Source: Aquabacter sp. | GTDB lineage: Bacteria > Pseudomonadota > Alphaproteobacteria > Rhizobiales > Xanthobacteraceae | Assembly (NCBI GenBank): GCA_030147645.1 | Contig: JASBUY010000451.1 | Coordinates: forward strand, 1-5,502 | Length of the DNA stretch: 5,502 nucleotides | Direction of reading: 5' to 3' | Part shown: positions 4,362 to 5,502 of the stretch, one piece after another | How positions within the stretch are numbered: position 1 is the first letter of the stretch | Layout of the letters: each line of letters starts with the position of its first letter | The notes under the pieces: model-generated | What the model saw: only the letters and a program-made list of their open reading frames with translations | What the model was told of the DNA's origin: nothing | The model's database searches: none | Made by a program: the position numbers and the translations under genes

Positions 4362-5483
4362 ATGAACGCGCTCGCTCAGGTCCACTCCCCCTCGATCCGC
4401 GCCATGGTCCCGCAGACCATGCCGGACGTGTTCAACCTTGCGGAGGCCGTACACCGCTCGGGGCTCGCGCCCGCCGGACTGAATAACCCCCAGGCCGTGG
4501 CGATCGCCATTTTGCACGGACTCGAACTTGGCGTTCCGCCCATGACCGCCCTCCAGCGTATCGCGGTCATCAACGGGCGCCCGACGATTTGGGGCGACCT
4601 TGCAATGGCCCTGGTGCGCTCGTCCGGCGCAGCGGAGAGCATCAAGGAGGAGATCGTCGGCGAGGGAGACCAGTGCGCCGCCATCTGCACCGTGAAGCGC
4701 AGAGGCGAGCCCGAGCCGATCGTTGGACGGTTCAGCGTGGCAGACGCCAAGCGTGCGGGCCTGTGGGACGAACGACCAAAGGTGCGCCGCCGGAACAAGC
4801 AGAGCGGCGAAACCTATGAGGTCGCCAACGACGCGCCTTGGCACCGCTTCCCCGAGCGCATGATGAAGATGCGCGCCCGCGCGTTCGCGCTTCGCGACGG
4901 CTTCGCGGACGTGCTGGGCGGCCTCTACCTTCGCGAGGAGATCGAGGAAGACGAGATCGTAGAGGCCGAACCGGCGCGCGCGATGCCGAAGCCGCCGGCG
5001 CCTCCGAAGCCCAATGCGGCGCCCGCGCTCCCGGCGCCCGAACCGCAGGCGGACTCGCAGAGCGCGCTCGACAAGCTCTCGAACCCCGAAGTTCGGGAAA
5101 TGGTCACGAAGTCCCCATCCGCGCCGTCGCACGTCGCGAAGGCGCCTCCGAAGCCGCCCGTTCCGCCGCAAGCCCCCGCGCCGGAACAGGGTCGCCCCGC
5201 GCGCGAGGAGCGCGCACCGAAGCCGGCGGCGGGACCGCCTCGCCCTCCCGCGCCGCCCGCCGCCGGCACCGAACTTTTCGACGACTTCCCCGGCGACAAG
5301 CCGATGCCCGACGCCGACGTCCTGACGGACCTCGAAAGCCGCTTCGCCATGGCGACCACCGAGGAAATGCTCCAACGCATGTGGGCGTTTGCCGAGGAGG
5401 ACATCACCGCCCTGCCGATGGCACAGCGGCAGGAGGCCGAAGCGCTCTATGACCGCCACCTCGCCCGTATCCAGCGGAGGTGA
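4362..5483 (+). CDS. recT: RecT/Bet-like single-strand annealing protein (phage recombinase)
   Basis: Predicted phage single-strand annealing protein of the RecT/Redbeta group, which coats single-stranded DNA and anneals complementary strands during phage recombination and replication. The core lies at residues about 20-195. Motifs seen in RecT-like proteins of this subgroup are AEAVHRSGLAPAGLNNPQAV, AILHGLELGVPPMTALQRIAVINGRPTIWGD, SIKEEIVGEGDQCAAICTVKR, FSVADAKRAGLW, and PERMMKMRARAFALRDGFAD-x-L-x-GLY. An unusually long Pro/Ala-rich linker follows (about 203-303), with an acidic TELFDDFPGD patch. A C-terminal helical segment (about 320-373; EEMLQRMWAFAEEDITALP) resembles tails on other phage recombination proteins. 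At 373 residues it is longer than E. coli RecT (269). ATG 4362 follows GAGG at 4353-4356 inside a TGAGGCCGCCATGA junction; an upstream in-frame extension to 4206 overlaps the previous gene and is rejected. A nuclease partner is expected but not visible. Confidence 0.78.
   Translation: MNALAQVHSPSIRAMVPQTMPDVFNLAEAVHRSGLAPAGLNNPQAVAIAILHGLELGVPPMTALQRIAVINGRPTIWGDLAMALVRSSGAAESIKEEIVGEGDQCAAICTVKRRGEPEPIVGRFSVADAKRAGLWDERPKVRRRNKQSGETYEVANDAPWHRFPERMMKMRARAFALRDGFADVLGGLYLREEIEEDEIVEAEPARAMPKPPAPPKPNAAPALPAPEPQADSQSALDKLSNPEVREMVTKSPSAPSHVAKAPPKPPVPPQAPAPEQGRPAREERAPKPAAGPPRPPAPPAAGTELFDDFPGDKPMPDADVLTDLESRFAMATTEEMLQRMWAFAEEDITALPMAQRQEAEALYDRHLARIQRR
5476..5483 (+). promoter_or_regulatory. 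Very strong Shine-Dalgarno for the next gene
   Basis: GGAGGTGA matches the full anti-Shine-Dalgarno complement and lies 5 bases before ATG 5489. It overlaps the last codons and stop of the recombinase gene, so the next gene is probably translated strongly from the same mRNA. Confidence 0.65.
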
Positions 5484-5488
5484 GCGCC

Positions 5489-5502
5489 ATGGCCTTCCGA
5501 CC
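5489..5502 (+). CDS. Start of a downstream gene, cut by the window edge
   Basis: Only ATG GCC TTC CGA CC is visible, giving M-A-F-R followed by proline (any CCN codon is Pro). It has the strongest ribosome site in the window and starts 6 bases after the recombinase stop, so it belongs to the same operon. Phage recT genes are often followed by an exonuclease or SSB gene, but four residues cannot identify it. Confidence 0.55.

Noticed and set aside
3269..5459. Long minus-strand open frames (364 and 376 residues) opposite the coiled-coil and recombinase genes
   Set aside because: These are common antisense artefacts of GC-rich coding DNA. The plus-strand genes have clear motifs, ribosome sites and operon spacing.
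5489..5502. GroES start, because MAFRP resembles some GroES N-termini
   Set aside because: Five residues are not enough, and the phage recombination context argues against it.

Overview
This window looks like the immunity-to-early region of a prophage or temperate phage from a high-GC proteobacterium. An alphaproteobacterial (Rhizobiales-like) host is my best guess, from protein style and GC-rich codon use; that is an inference, not something the sequence proves. No integrase, att site, tRNA, rRNA or CRISPR array is visible. Only two of the proteins carry well-characterised enzymatic or toxin folds, so much of the window is phage 'dark matter'.

Left part (1-1035): the C-terminal end of an S24/LexA-like phage repressor runs in from the left edge and stops at 231. 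A two-gene HigB2/HigA2-type toxin-antitoxin module (320-996) follows. Its promoter region carries repeated ACGTAGTG motifs, probably the antitoxin's own operator. Part of this module is clearly lower in GC (about 46% by hand count at 541-660, against about 72% at 4861-4920), which suggests separate acquisition.

Middle part (1036-1495): one small gene on the minus strand (1036-1311) converges on the antitoxin gene. Between it and the rightward genes lies a 184-base non-coding gap. It holds a candidate rightward promoter with a perfect inverted repeat placed exactly between the -35 and -10 boxes.

Right part (1496-5502): a rightward, tightly packed operon. It begins with a 210-residue protein containing 13 perfect-length hexapeptide repeats (a predicted left-handed beta-helix). 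It continues through six small orphan proteins (100, 71, 56, 77, 43 and 39 residues; the 43-residue one is a predicted single-span membrane peptide). From the 100-residue gene to the 39-residue gene, each consecutive pair shares a 4-base ATGA overlap. The operon ends in a recombination pair: a 337-residue coiled-coil phage protein, then a 373-residue RecT/Bet-like single-strand annealing protein. A further gene starts at 5489 and leaves the window; position suggests a recombination partner such as an exonuclease or SSB, but only four full codons are visible.

How it may work together: the repressor would hold the lysogenic state, the toxin-antitoxin pair may stabilise the element or affect competing phages, and induction would fire the rightward operon, ending in RecT-type homologous recombination. 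I see no complete undescribed system that I can defend. The most unusual signals are the repeat array, where 12 of 13 units differ only at three amino-acid-changing positions, and the recurring 14-base gene-junction cassette in the small-gene cluster.
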